The notes under the pieces are model-generated. The model was given only the letters and a program-made list of their open reading frames with translations, searched no databases and was not told where the DNA came from. From NCBI RefSeq assembly GCF_900141735.1, contig NZ_FQYO01000001.1, positions 124,001 to 188,000 on the forward strand: DNA of 64,000 bases, written 5' to 3'. This DNA is from Wenxinia saemankumensis. GTDB lineage: Bacteria; Pseudomonadota; Alphaproteobacteria; Rhodobacterales; Rhodobacteraceae. The position numbers and the translations under genes were made by a program. Positions within the stretch are counted from its first letter, which is position 1, and each line of letters begins with the position of its first letter. Positions 44,547-53,842 of the stretch are shown here, piece by piece.

Positions 44547-45502
44547 CCCTCCTTTCGCTCGACCGGCTGTCCAAGACCTTTCCCACCCGCGAGGGCGGCA
44601 GCGTGAAGGCGGTGACTGAGGTCAGCCTCGACATCGCCGAGGGCGAGGTGCTGGGGCTGGTGGGCGAGAGCGGCTGCGGCAAGTCCACGCTGGGGCGCAC
44701 GCTGCTGCGCCTGATCGAGCCGAGTTCGGGGCGGATCCTGTTCGGCGGCCGCGACCTCGCCGCTGCGTCCCCGCGCGAGATGCGGGCCGTGCGGCGCGAC
44801 CTGCAGGTCGTGTTCCAGGATCCCTTCGGCGCGCTCAACCCGCGCCATTCGGTCGGCCATGTCATCGCCGAGCCGCTGATCGTGCAGGGCATCGGGACCC
44901 GCGCCAGCCGGCGCGCCCGCGTGGCCGAGCTGTGCGCGCTGGTCGGCCTGCCCGAAACGGCGCCGTCGCGCTACCCGCACGAATTCTCGGGCGGGCAGCG
45001 CCAGCGGATCGCCATCGCCCGGGCCCTCGCCCTCGATCCAAAGATGATCGTGATGGACGAGGCGGTGAGCGCCCTCGACGTGTCGATCCAGTCCCAGATC
45101 CTGAACCTGATCTCGGACCTGCGGGCGCGGCTCGGCCTCGCCATCCTGTTCATCAGCCACGACCTCAGCGTCATCCGCCATGTCAGCGACCGGATCGCGG
45201 TCATGTATCTGGGCCGCGTGGTCGAGATCGGGCCTGCGCAGGAGGTGATGGAGCGTCCGCTGCATCCCTACACGCAGGCACTGATCTCGGCGATCCCGCA
45301 GGTCGGCGCGCGGCAGGCGGATCGCATCCGGCTGGAGGGCGAGGTGCCGGATCCCGCGCATCCGCCCGCCGGCTGCGCCTTCCACACGCGCTGCCCGCGG
45401 GCGATGGAGGTCTGCCGCGGCGCCGTGCCGCCGCTCGGCCGGCCGGCGGATACCGGCCGGGCGGGGCAGGTGGCCTGCTACCTGCACCCGGTCGCATCGT
45501 GA
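44543..45502 (+). CDS. Peptide ABC transporter ATP-binding protein (DppF type)
   Basis: A 319-residue ATPase. Walker [10 protein letters not shown] (about 40-48), signature FSGGQRQRIA, Walker B MIVMDEAVSALDVS (Ala replaces the usual Pro after DE) and the H-loop ISHDLSVIR are present. The C-terminal oligopeptide extension carries GCAFHTRCPRAMEVC. It is the second ATPase of the putative muropeptide importer and is followed after 61 bp by the serine hydrolase. Confidence 0.92.
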   Translation: MTLLSLDRLSKTFPTREGGSVKAVTEVSLDIAEGEVLGLVGESGCGKSTLGRTLLRLIEPSSGRILFGGRDLAAASPREMRAVRRDLQVVFQDPFGALNPRHSVGHVIAEPLIVQGIGTRASRRARVAELCALVGLPETAPSRYPHEFSGGQRQRIAIARALALDPKMIVMDEAVSALDVSIQSQILNLISDLRARLGLAILFISHDLSVIRHVSDRIAVMYLGRVVEIGPAQEVMERPLHPYTQALISAIPQVGARQADRIRLEGEVPDPAHPPAGCAFHTRCPRAMEVCRGAVPPLGRPADTGRAGQVACYLHPVAS

Positions 45503-45563
45503 CCGCCCGGCTTCTGTCGATACCGCCAGCGACCCGCCCCATTCCGCCAGGATCGAGACCCAG

Positions 45564-46613
45564 ATGACCGACGCCCCCCCTTCCGGCCCCCCCAGGATCG
45601 ACCGGGCCTTCGCCCTCGTCGAGCGCGCGGTCGTGGCCGGCCGGATCCCCGGCGCCGTGCTCGGCGTGATCGCGGCCGACGGCACCCGGCAGATCGTCCA
45701 TGCCGGTCGGGCCGCGACGATCCCCGACCCCGCGCCGATGCGCGACGACACCGTCTTCGACCTCGCCTCGCTCACCAAGCCGGTCTTCACGGCGGAGGCG
45801 ATCCTCGCCCTCGTCGAGGAGGGGGCGATCGCGCTCGACGATCCGCTGACCACGCTGATCCCGGACCTGTGCCAGTATCACGGCGGCGGCTGGCAGCGGG
45901 ACGTGACCTTCCGCGACTGCCTTGCGCACCGCACCGCCTTTCCGAACGTCCACCCGGTCTACACCTACGGCTCCGACCCCGCCACGCTGCGCGCCTTCGT
46001 GCTGCAACGGGACTGGAGGCGGGGGCCGGCGGTCTATTCCGACCTCAACTTCATCCTGCTCGGCATCGCGCTCGAGCGGCATCACGGTCGCCCCCTGCGC
46101 GAGATGACGCCGCCCCCCGGGTTCACCTTCTCCCCCGATCCGGGCGCCTGCGCGGCGACCGAAGCCTGCGCCTGGCGCGGCCGCGTCCTGCGCGGCGAAG
46201 TCCATGACGAGAACGCCTTCGCCCTGCGGGGGGCGGGGCATGCGGGCCTCTTCGGTACGGCCGGCGCGCTGCTGGATTTCGCCGCGCGCGTGCTGGACCG
46301 GCCCGCCGACCATCCCGTCCGGACCCCCGTGGCGGGGCACGAGACGCAGGCCGACCGCCTGACATCCGGCCGGGCGGCGCCCGTCACGCGGACCCATGGA
46401 TGGGAGCTGCGCCATGACGGATGGTCCGGCGGCGACGCGGCCGGCGAGGGCGCAATCGGCCATACCGGCTTCACCGGGACCGGCCTCTGGGTCGATTTCG
46501 CGCACGGCCATGCCTGGACGCTGCTGACCAACCGCGTGCATCCCACCCGCCATGCCGAGAGCGGCATCGTGGAGCTGCGGCGCGCCGTCGGCGACGCCCT
46601 CAACGACGCCTGA
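45564..46613 (+). CDS. Serine hydrolase, beta-lactamase / penicillin-binding-protein-like
   Basis: A 349-residue protein of the class C beta-lactamase-like family. The catalytic SxxK is SLTK (about residues 69-72), followed by a YxN-type motif YSDLN (about 152-156) and an HTG triad (GHTGFTG, near 298). No signal peptide or membrane helix is seen, so it should stay in the cytoplasm; a resistance beta-lactamase would be exported. Between the peptide importer ATPases and anmK, a role in trimming imported muropeptides (amidase, peptidase or esterase) is plausible but unproven. AnmK begins 13 bp later. Confidence 0.82.
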   Translation: MTDAPPSGPPRIDRAFALVERAVVAGRIPGAVLGVIAADGTRQIVHAGRAATIPDPAPMRDDTVFDLASLTKPVFTAEAILALVEEGAIALDDPLTTLIPDLCQYHGGGWQRDVTFRDCLAHRTAFPNVHPVYTYGSDPATLRAFVLQRDWRRGPAVYSDLNFILLGIALERHHGRPLREMTPPPGFTFSPDPGACAATEACAWRGRVLRGEVHDENAFALRGAGHAGLFGTAGALLDFAARVLDRPADHPVRTPVAGHETQADRLTSGRAAPVTRTHGWELRHDGWSGGDAAGEGAIGHTGFTGTGLWVDFAHGHAWTLLTNRVHPTRHAESGIVELRRAVGDALNDA

Positions 46614-46626
46614 GGGGAGAGAGCGG

Positions 46627-47736
46627 ATGGATCCGATCTGGGTGGCCGGCCTGATGACCGGCACGGTGCTGGACGGCAATATCGACGTCGCGCTCCTGCG
46701 GACCGACGGGGAGCGCGTGACGGAATTCGGGCCCGCGCGCCTCGCCCCCTATCCGCCGGGCCTGCTCGAGCTGCTGCAGGACACGCTCGCCGCCGCCCGC
46801 GACTGGGCCTTCGAGGGGCCCGAGCCCGCGATCTTCGCCGAAGCCGAGGCCCGGCTGACCGAGGCGCAGGCCGAGGCGGTCGCATCCCTCGTGGCGGACG
46901 CGCATCCCCCCGGCATCGACCTCGTCGGCTTCCACGGGCAGAGCGTGCTGCATCGCACCGCCGCGCCGGGCGTGCCGGGCCGCACCCGCCAGCTCGGCGA
47001 CGGGGCGGCGATGGCGGCCCGTCTGGGCGTGCCGGTCGCCTACGACTTCCGCAGCGCCGATGTCGCGGCGGGCGGGCAGGGGGCGCCGCTGGCCCCGGTC
47101 TACCACGCGGCGCTCCTGGACAGGCTGGACGCGCCGGACGGGACGGCGGTGCTCAATCTCGGCGGGGTCGCCAACGTGACGTATCGCGCCCCGGACGGGA
47201 CGCTCGCCGCCTTCGATACCGGCCCCGCGAACGCGCCGATCAACGATTTCGTCCGCGCGCGCGGCCGGGGCGAGATGGACCGCGGCGGCGCGCTCGCCCG
47301 TGCGGGCCGGGTGGACGAGGATAGGCTGGCGGCCGCGCTGGGTCATCCCTACCTCGCGCGGCCCTATCCCAAATCGCTCGACCGGTTCGACTTCGGCCCC
47401 GCCCTCGCGGACGGCCTCTCGGACGAGGACGGGGCCGCGACGCTGACCGCCTTCACCGCTGCCGCCGTCGGTCGGGGGCTGGACCTGCTGCGGGAGCGGC
47501 CGGTCCGCCTGATCGTCTGCGGTGGCGGCCGCCGCAATCCGGCGCTGATGGACGCGCTGCGGATCCGGGCGGGGGTCGAGCCCGTGCCGGCCGAGGAGGT
47601 CGGCTGGCGCGGCGATTTCGTCGAGGCGGAATGCTTCGCCTTCCTCGCCGCGCGCACCCTGCGCGGCCTGCCGATCAGCTTTCCCGGCACGACCGGGGCC
47701 CCCCGGCCGCTGCAGGGCGGGCGGATCGCGCGCTAG
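46627..47736 (+). CDS. anmK: Anhydro-N-acetylmuramic acid kinase AnmK
   Basis: A 369-residue ASKHA-fold kinase that opens the 1,6-anhydro ring of anhydro-MurNAc and phosphorylates it to MurNAc-6-phosphate, the substrate of MurQ. Motifs: [18 protein letters not shown] at the N-terminus, [49 protein letters not shown] and [12 protein letters not shown]. Length is normal (E. coli 369). It has a GAGG-containing ribosome site just upstream. Its TAG shares CTAG (47733-47736) with the modC stop on the other strand. Confidence 0.95.
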   Translation: MDPIWVAGLMTGTVLDGNIDVALLRTDGERVTEFGPARLAPYPPGLLELLQDTLAAARDWAFEGPEPAIFAEAEARLTEAQAEAVASLVADAHPPGIDLVGFHGQSVLHRTAAPGVPGRTRQLGDGAAMAARLGVPVAYDFRSADVAAGGQGAPLAPVYHAALLDRLDAPDGTAVLNLGGVANVTYRAPDGTLAAFDTGPANAPINDFVRARGRGEMDRGGALARAGRVDEDRLAAALGHPYLARPYPKSLDRFDFGPALADGLSDEDGAATLTAFTAAAVGRGLDLLRERPVRLIVCGGGRRNPALMDALRIRAGVEPVPAEEVGWRGDFVEAECFAFLAARTLRGLPISFPGTTGAPRPLQGGRIAR

Positions 47737-48806
47737 AAGCCCGAGACCGCCTCGCGCGCGACCGAGACCGCCTTCAGCACGGCGAAGACCTCGCGCCCCG
47801 GCGCCAGTCCCAGCGCGTCGAGCGAGCGGCGGGTGATCCGGGCGAGGATCGGCCCCGCCGGTGTGGCGAGGCGCACCAGCGCGCCCGGCCCGTCGCCCGC
47901 GCGCACGCTCTCCACCGCGGCGGGCAGCACGTTCAGCGCCGAGATCCCCTCGGGCCGCGTCAGCGCGATCATCACGTCCTGCGCGTCGATCCGCACCCGC
48001 AGCATGGCGCCGGGATCCCCGGCGACGCGCGGCAGCCAGAGCGGGCAGCCCCCCGCCTCCAGCCGGCTCAGCCCGTCCGCCTCGTGCGCCGCGAGCCGCG
48101 CGGTGACGAAGGCGCCCGCCGCCCGCACGCCGAGCGGGGTCACCGCCGGGTCGGCCAGCACCTCCTCCGCCGGGCCCACGCGCGTGACCCGCCCGTCCTC
48201 CATCGCCACGATGGTCGTGGCGAGGCGCGCCACCTCCGCGGGGTTGTGCGAGACGTAGAGGATCGGCACCTCGCCCTCGTCGCGGATCCGTTCGAAGAAG
48301 GGCAGGATCTCGGCCTTGCGCGCCTCGTCCAGGGCGGCCAGCGGCTCGTCGGCGAGGATCACCCGCGGCGACGACAGCAGCGCCCGGCCCAGCGCGACGC
48401 GGCTGCGCTCGCCCCCCGACAGGCCCGCGGGGCGCCGGTCCATGAGATGCCCGATCCCCAGCATCTCGATCACCCGGCCGGCCCCGCCGGGCCGCCCGTC
48501 GCGCGCGCCGTAGAAGAGGTTCCGCCGGACGCTCATATGCGGAAAGAGCCGCGCATCCTGGAAGACGTAGCCGACGCCGCGCCGGTGCGGGGGCCGCCAG
48601 GCGCCCCCGCCCTGCCAGTCCTCGCCGCCCACCGCGACGCGCCCCTCCGCCCGGAGGAGGCCCGCAACCGCCTGCACGACGCTCGTCTTGCCCGAGCCCG
48701 ACCGGCCGAAGAGCACGGTCAGCCCCGGCGGCGCCGCGAAGGCCGCGTCGAGCAGGAAGTCGCCCCGCCTCAGGCGCAGCGCGACCTCGATCGCGGCCCC
48801 GCTCAC
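47733..48806 (-). CDS. modC: Molybdate ABC transporter ATP-binding protein ModC
   Basis: A 357-residue ATPase. Walker A is [10 protein letters not shown], the signature is [15 protein letters not shown], Walker B is [12 protein letters not shown], and the H-loop is [10 protein letters not shown]-terminal MOP (molybdate/tungstate-binding) domain is seen in the last 70 residues ([14 protein letters not shown] and [14 protein letters not shown]). The GTG at 48806 overlaps the modB stop (GTGA) and is preferred to an ATG at 48842 that would overlap modB by 40 bp. Convergent with anmK. Confidence 0.92.
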   Translation of the reverse strand: MSGAAIEVALRLRRGDFLLDAAFAAPPGLTVLFGRSGSGKTSVVQAVAGLLRAEGRVAVGGEDWQGGGAWRPPHRRGVGYVFQDARLFPHMSVRRNLFYGARDGRPGGAGRVIEMLGIGHLMDRRPAGLSGGERSRVALGRALLSSPRVILADEPLAALDEARKAEILPFFERIRDEGEVPILYVSHNPAEVARLATTIVAMEDGRVTRVGPAEEVLADPAVTPLGVRAAGAFVTARLAAHEADGLSRLEAGGCPLWLPRVAGDPGAMLRVRIDAQDVMIALTRPEGISALNVLPAAVESVRAGDGPGALVRLATPAGPILARITRRSLDALGLAPGREVFAVLKAVSVAREAVSGF

Positions 48807-49492
48807 GCCGATCCCCGCCGGGCCAGGCGCTGCGCGAGCCATTCCGACAGGGCCAGCGCGGCCACCGCGACGCCGATCGACACCGCCACCAGCCGCAGCG
48901 CCGCGCCGTCCCCGCCCGGGCTCTGCAGGAAGGCCCAGATCGCCGAGGGGATGGTCCGCGTCTCACCCGGGATGTTCGAGACGAAGGTGATCGTCGCCCC
49001 GAACTCGCCCATCGCCTTGGCGAAGGCGAGGACAGCGCCGGCCAGCACGCCCGGCAGCGCCAGCGGCAGCGTGACCGTCAGGAAGACGCGGGCACGAGAG
49101 GCCCCCAGCGTCGCCGCCGCCGCCTCCAGCCCCGGATCGACCGCCTCGATCGACAGCCGCATCGCCCGCACCATCAGCGGAAAGGCCATGATCGCCGACG
49201 CCAGCGCCGCCCCCGTCCAGCGAAAGGCGAGCGGCAGGCCCAGCGCCTCCAGCCCCGCCCCGAGCGGCGCGCGGGGCCCGAAGGCCAGCAGCAGCAGGTA
49301 GCCGGTCACGACGGGCGGCAGGATCAGCGGCAGGTGGACCAGCGCGTTCAGCGCCGCGCGCCCCGGAAAGCGCCACCGGGCGAGGGCATGGGCCACCAGC
49401 AGCCCGAGCGGCAGGCTGGCCAGCGTCGCGACCGCCGCCACCCGCAGCGACAGCGCCACGGCCGCCCATTCCTCGGGGCCGAGAAAGGTCAT
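48803..49492 (-). CDS. modB: Molybdate ABC transporter permease ModB
   Basis: A 229-residue inner-membrane permease with five to six helices. Characteristic segments are LPLILPPVVTGYLLLLAFG (about 54-72), LEAAAATLGASRARVFLTVT (the ATPase-coupling motif, about 122-141) and KAMGEFGATITFVSNIPGET (about 160-179), a strong ModB signature. It lies between modA (16 bp upstream) and modC (4-bp overlap). Confidence 0.95.
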   Translation of the reverse strand: MTFLGPEEWAAVALSLRVAAVATLASLPLGLLVAHALARWRFPGRAALNALVHLPLILPPVVTGYLLLLAFGPRAPLGAGLEALGLPLAFRWTGAALASAIMAFPLMVRAMRLSIEAVDPGLEAAAATLGASRARVFLTVTLPLALPGVLAGAVLAFAKAMGEFGATITFVSNIPGETRTIPSAIWAFLQSPGGDGAALRLVAVSIGVAVAALALSEWLAQRLARRGSA

Positions 49493-49508
49493 CGGCCCAT
49501 CCGCCGCA

Positions 49509-50231
49509 TCACTCCCCCGGCAGCAGGGTGAAGCCCGCCGCGGCGAAGCGCGCCCCCGCCGCCTCGCCCCGAAGCCAGGCCAGGAAGGGAGCGCCCGCCT
49601 GGGTCAGCGCCGCCGCCGGATAGGTGATCGGCGCGTGGCTCTCCGGCGGGAACCGGTCGAGGATCGCCACCCGCGGCTCCAGCGCCGCGTCGGTGGCGTA
49701 GACGATCCCGTAGGGCGCGGCTCCCGTCGCCACGAGCGCGAGGGCCGCGCGCACGTTGTCGGTCTCGGCGAGGCGCCCCGACAGCGCGTCCCACAGACCC
49801 AGCGAGGTCAGCGCCGCGCGCCCGTAGATGCCCGCCGGCACCGCCTCGGTCAGCGCCACGGCCAGCCGCCCGTCCCCCAGTTCCGCCGGCAGGTCCGCGA
49901 TCTCCAGCGCCGGGGCGCCCGCCGGCCCGACCAGCACCAGCGCGTTGCCGAGCAGCTCCGTCCGCGCCGCCACCAGTCCGGCCTCCTCCAGCACGTCCAT
50001 CCAGTCGGGATTGGCCGAGACGAAGACGTCGGCCGGCGCCCCCGCCTCGATCTGCCGGGCGAGGAGCGAGGATCCGGCATAGGAGATCGCGACCGCCTCG
50101 CCGGTCCCGGCGGTGTACTCCGCCGCCACCTCGTCCAGCACCCCGCCGAGCGAGGCGGCGGCGAAGACCGTGATCTCCGCCGAGGCGGGCAGCGCGGCAA
50201 GGCACAGCGACAGGGTCAGGGAACGCAGCAT
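49509..50231 (-). CDS. modA: Molybdate ABC transporter substrate-binding protein ModA
   Basis: A 240-residue periplasmic protein binding molybdate or tungstate. The signal peptide ends at LPASA (about residue 18). The mature start ITVFAAASLGGVLDEVAAEY includes the oxyanion-binding Ser; SYAGSSLLARQIEAGAPADVF carries the second serine, and ATGAAPYGIVYATDA is the conserved hinge region. The ATG at 50231 begins the signal peptide. It heads modABC. No ModE-type operator could be recognised upstream. Confidence 0.95.
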   Translation of the reverse strand: MLRSLTLSLCLAALPASAEITVFAAASLGGVLDEVAAEYTAGTGEAVAISYAGSSLLARQIEAGAPADVFVSANPDWMDVLEEAGLVAARTELLGNALVLVGPAGAPALEIADLPAELGDGRLAVALTEAVPAGIYGRAALTSLGLWDALSGRLAETDNVRAALALVATGAAPYGIVYATDAALEPRVAILDRFPPESHAPITYPAAALTQAGAPFLAWLRGEAAGARFAAAGFTLLPGE

Positions 50232-50591
50232 GGTACCTCCGATCATTCTCCTGTCGTCGCGCGCCACGACCGCGAAGACAAGATCGCGAAGAGAGGGCTG
50301 AGGAGACTGGGCCGCGAAGGTTGGTCCACGAAGACTTGGCCGCGCGACTTCGGATGATGCCGACGCCCCGGCCGGCGCCCCGCCCGCGCACCGACGCCCG
50401 CGCCGCCTGCCGCATCCGCCCCGCCCGGCTCCAGGCCAGCCGTTCGCCCGGTCCCCGCAAGGGCCCGGCCGCCGCCGGCCTGCCGGCCCCGGGAGGGCGA
50501 TCCGTCCCGCCCCCTTATCTTGCCCGAAATACTCCGGGGGGTGAGGCCGCAGGCCGAGGGGGGCAGCGCCCCCCTTGCCCCGCCCGGAACC
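50232..50591. other. Intergenic region upstream of modA
   Basis: 360 bp between modA and the molybdopterin oxidoreductase gene, both on the minus strand. Short degenerate repeats of CGCGAAGA / GCGAAGA occur at 50269-50340. I found no ModE palindrome, clear riboswitch or gene. Confidence 0.4.
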
Positions 50592-52853
50592 CTAGACCTC
50601 CCGCTCGATCCGCACGGCGACACTCTTCGAGGCCGGCGTCTTCGAGAGCCTGTCGTGATGCCCGATCGGCACCAGCACGTTGCATTCGGGATAGTAGGAC
50701 CCGACGGTGCCGCGCGGCAGCTCGAACGTCACCACCTCCAGCCCGCCGAGCCGGGCCGCGATCCCGCCATCGGCGACGAGCGCGACGCGGTCCCCGTGGG
50801 ACAGCCCCGCCTCCTCCATGTCGGCGGCGTTCATCAGGAGGACGTCACGCGTGCCCTCGATCCCCCGGAACCGGTCGGAATAGCCGTAGATCGTGGTGTT
50901 GAACTGGTCGTTCGAGCGCATGGTCAGCAGCCGGTACCGCCCGGGCTCGTCGTCGAAATCCATCGCGTTGAGCTTGTCCGGGATTGTGAACTCGGCCTTG
51001 CCGCTCTCGGTCTTCCAGACCCGGTCATGGGCCGGGTTGCCGCGCCAGAAGCCGCCGGGCTCGTTCATCCGCGCGTTGAAGTCGCGGAAATCCTCGGGAT
51101 AGGTCGCCTCGATCAGGTCGCGGACCCGGCCGTAATCGGCGATCCACTCGTCCCAGCGCAGCCTGTCCGTGAGTCCCGCGATCGCCTTGCCGAGCAGGGC
51201 GGTGATCTCCAGCTCGGACCGGAGCTGCCTGGAGGCGGGCGTGCGGCGCCCCTGGCTGCCGTGGATGCAGGAGAAGCTGTCCTCGATCGTGATCCACTGG
51301 TTGCCGCTCTCCTGCATGTCCTCCTCCGACCGGGCGAGGCAGGGCAGGATCCAGGCGTTCCGCCCCGGAAACAGGTGCGAGCGGTTGAGCTTGGTCGAGA
51401 TCATCACCGTCAGCGGCAGTTTCTCCCAGGCCGCCTCGATCCGGTCGCGCTCGGGCAGGGCGCGGACGAGATTGCCGCCGAGGCAGAGCATGGCCGAGAG
51501 CCGCCCCTCGGTCATCGCCTCAGCGGCGTCGACGACGTGCATCCCGTCCTTTTCCGGCGGCTCGAAGCCGAAGAGGTCGCGCAGGCGGTCCATCGGCACC
51601 AGCTTCGTCTTCTCGGCGATGCCGACGGTGCGCTGGCCCTGCACGTTGGAATGGCCGCGCACCGGGCACATGCCGGCGCCCGTCTTGCCGATGTTGCCGC
51701 GCAGCAGCAGCAGGTTCGTCAGCATGCCGATGTTCCAGGATCCGTGCGCGTGCTGCGTCAGGCCCATCCCGTAGACGCCGATCACCTTCTCGGACGTCAT
51801 GTAGATCTCGGCCGCGTCGCGCAGCGCCACCTCGCTCAGCCCCGTCTCGGCGCAGATCGCCGCCCAGGTCGTTTCGCGCGCGAAATCCATGAAGCCGTCG
51901 AACCCGTTGCAATGCTCGGCGAGGAAGGCGTGGTCGATCACGTCCCGCCCGGCATCGTCGGCCTCGATCACGGCCTTGCACAGGCCGAGGATCGCCGCGA
52001 TGTCCGATCCCGCCTTCAGCTGGTGGTACTGGTCCGAGATGATCGTCTCGCGCCCCGTCGCCATCTCCACCGGGTCCTGCGGATCGACGAAGGAGACCAG
52101 GCCCTGCTCGCGGACCGGGTTGAAGGTCACGATCCGGGCGCCGCGCTGCTTGGCGTATTTCAGCGGATGCAGGAAGCGGGGGGAATTGGTGCCCGGGTTC
52201 TGTCCGAAGAAGAAGAAGCAGTCCGTCTCCTCCAGATCCTCCCACACCACCGTCCCGACGGGCGAGCCGATGACCTGCGTCAGCCCCACGCTCGTCGTCT
52301 CGTGGCACATGTTCGACGATTGGGGCAGGTTGTTGTTGCCGTAGAGCCGGGCGACCAGCGCCCAGAGATACGAGGCCTCGAGTCCCGCATGGCCGGAGGA
52401 GTAGAAGACGACCTCCTCCTTCGGCAGGGTCGCCAGCACCTCGGCGATGCCGGCGATGGCCTCGTCCCAGCCGGTCTCGACATAGCGGCCGGTCCCGTGG
52501 TCGAAGCGCATGGGCGCCGTCAGCCGGCCGGTCTTCTCGAGTTCGTGGTCGGACCAGCCGCGCAGCTCCTCCAGGCTGTGCTTGCCCAGGTCATTCGGCG
52601 TGCAGCGGGCGGACGTGCTCTCCCACAGCGTCATCTTGGCGCCGTTCTCGCAGAATTCGAACGGGTGGTAGTTCGCGGGCTTGGGCCAGGCGCAGGACGA
52701 GCACATGAAGCCGCCGGGCTTGTTCTGGCGCCGGAGCGTGTCGAGCACGGCGGGGCTGGGCACGCTCTCGCCGAAAATGCGGCTGATGCCCTTCAGCGAT
52801 CCCCAGCCGCCCGAGGGGCCGTGATCCTTGGGCAGGTCGTCGGTCTTGGTCAT
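50592..52853 (-). CDS. FdhF/YdeP-family molybdopterin oxidoreductase
   Basis: A 753-residue member of the formate dehydrogenase H / YdeP branch of the DMSO-reductase superfamily, binding a bis-molybdopterin guanine dinucleotide cofactor. Cysteines near the N-terminus (FMCSSCAWPKP and EFCENGAK) are an incomplete 4Fe-4S-type set. The likely molybdenum ligand is the Cys of SSNMCHETTSVGL; no selenocysteine codon is involved. No signal peptide, so cytoplasmic. The substrate is unproven: formate is possible, and E. coli YdeP affects acid resistance. It starts 30 bp behind cyoD on the same strand and is followed by modABC, which would supply molybdate. Confidence 0.88.
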   Translation of the reverse strand: MTKTDDLPKDHGPSGGWGSLKGISRIFGESVPSPAVLDTLRRQNKPGGFMCSSCAWPKPANYHPFEFCENGAKMTLWESTSARCTPNDLGKHSLEELRGWSDHELEKTGRLTAPMRFDHGTGRYVETGWDEAIAGIAEVLATLPKEEVVFYSSGHAGLEASYLWALVARLYGNNNLPQSSNMCHETTSVGLTQVIGSPVGTVVWEDLEETDCFFFFGQNPGTNSPRFLHPLKYAKQRGARIVTFNPVREQGLVSFVDPQDPVEMATGRETIISDQYHQLKAGSDIAAILGLCKAVIEADDAGRDVIDHAFLAEHCNGFDGFMDFARETTWAAICAETGLSEVALRDAAEIYMTSEKVIGVYGMGLTQHAHGSWNIGMLTNLLLLRGNIGKTGAGMCPVRGHSNVQGQRTVGIAEKTKLVPMDRLRDLFGFEPPEKDGMHVVDAAEAMTEGRLSAMLCLGGNLVRALPERDRIEAAWEKLPLTVMISTKLNRSHLFPGRNAWILPCLARSEEDMQESGNQWITIEDSFSCIHGSQGRRTPASRQLRSELEITALLGKAIAGLTDRLRWDEWIADYGRVRDLIEATYPEDFRDFNARMNEPGGFWRGNPAHDRVWKTESGKAEFTIPDKLNAMDFDDEPGRYRLLTMRSNDQFNTTIYGYSDRFRGIEGTRDVLLMNAADMEEAGLSHGDRVALVADGGIAARLGGLEVVTFELPRGTVGSYYPECNVLVPIGHHDRLSKTPASKSVAVRIEREV

Positions 52854-52883
52854 GGCGTCACCTCGGGGGCTGGGGAACGCACG

Positions 52884-53210
52884 TCACATCCGGGCGTGCT
52901 GGTTGAAGAGGATCCAGATCGTTCCGCCGATCATCAGGCCGATGATGAGGGCGGTGAACAGGATCAGCTGCAGGTCGTCGCGATGCGACTTGCGCAGGTC
53001 GATATGCAGGAAGAAGCGGAGCTGCGCCGCGATCTGCACGATCGCGAGCCCGCCGAGGACGAGCAGCGTGGTCCGCAGCGACAGGGCGCGCGAGGCCACC
53101 AGCCAGAACGCCGCGCCGGTCAGGGCGAGCGAGAGGATGCCGCCGATGGCGTAGGACCGCAGCTCCGCCCGCAGGCCCTCGTCCTCGGAGACCGGGATGC
53201 CCTTGGTCAT
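52884..53210 (-). CDS. cyoD: Cytochrome bo3 quinol oxidase subunit IV
   Basis: A 108-residue membrane protein with three helices (about 20-40, 45-64 and 80-100), matching CyoD: YAIGGILSLALTGAAFWLV, QIAAQLRFFLHID and DDLQLILFTALIIGLMIGGT. It stabilises the oxidase during assembly. The start overlaps the cyoC stop by ATGA (53207-53210). Confidence 0.92.
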   Translation of the reverse strand: MTKGIPVSEDEGLRAELRSYAIGGILSLALTGAAFWLVASRALSLRTTLLVLGGLAIVQIAAQLRFFLHIDLRKSHRDDLQLILFTALIIGLMIGGTIWILFNQHARM

Positions 53211-53842
53211 TGCACGACTCCGAACAGGAAGACGAAGGTGAAGATCCCGATCCAGACCACGTCGAGCAGGTGCCACAGGATCGCCAGCCGCATCACCCGC
53301 AGCTTCACCTCCGGTTTCAGGCCGAACCGGCCGATCTGCACCAGCATCACGCCGATCCACACCATCGCCGCCGAAACGTGCAGGAAATGGGTGCCGGTCA
53401 GCGCGTAGAAGATCGACAGGAAGCCCGAGACCTGCGGCACCGCGCCATGATCCCGCGCCATCCGCAGCCAGTCCGCACCCTCCAGGTAGAGGAACGTCCC
53501 GCCCAGCGCCGCCGTCACCAGCAGCCACAGGACGAGCCGGCGCCGGTCGTCGCGGTATTTCAACGCCAGCGCGGCGAGGCCCATGGTGAAGGACGAGGTC
53601 AGCAGGACCAGCGTCTGCCACAGCGTGCTCTTCAGCTCGAAGATCTCGGCCGGGGCCGGCCCGCCGGCGATGCCGTGCACGCTCTGCGCCGCATAGGTGG
53701 CGAACAGGACGGCGAAGAGGACGAGATCGCTCATCATGAAGACCCAGAAGCCGAACATGACGGATTCGGCGCGATCGTGGGTCTCGCGGTCGGTGTGGTT
53801 GAGGTTGAGCCCCGGATGCCGGGTGGCGGTGACGTCGCTCAT
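53207..53842 (-). CDS. cyoC: Cytochrome bo3 quinol oxidase subunit III
   Basis: A 211-residue membrane protein with five helices of the heme-copper oxidase subunit III family. Conserved parts are GFWVFMMSDLVLFAVLFATY, SSFTMGLAALAL, GTHFLHVSAAMVWIGVML and LWHLLDVVWIGIFTFVFLFG. It overlaps cyoB and cyoD by 4 bp each. Soluble N-terminus includes LNLNHTDRETHDRAES. Confidence 0.94.
   Translation of the reverse strand: MSDVTATRHPGLNLNHTDRETHDRAESVMFGFWVFMMSDLVLFAVLFATYAAQSVHGIAGGPAPAEIFELKSTLWQTLVLLTSSFTMGLAALALKYRDDRRRLVLWLLVTAALGGTFLYLEGADWLRMARDHGAVPQVSGFLSIFYALTGTHFLHVSAAMVWIGVMLVQIGRFGLKPEVKLRVMRLAILWHLLDVVWIGIFTFVFLFGVVQ

Noticed and set aside
50232-50591. ModE operator or Moco riboswitch before modA
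   Set aside because: No ModE palindrome and no recognisable riboswitch core; only degenerate CGCGAAGA-type repeats.
50592-52853. Selenocysteine formate dehydrogenase
   Set aside because: The molybdenum-ligand position is an ordinary Cys codon; no in-frame TGA is present.
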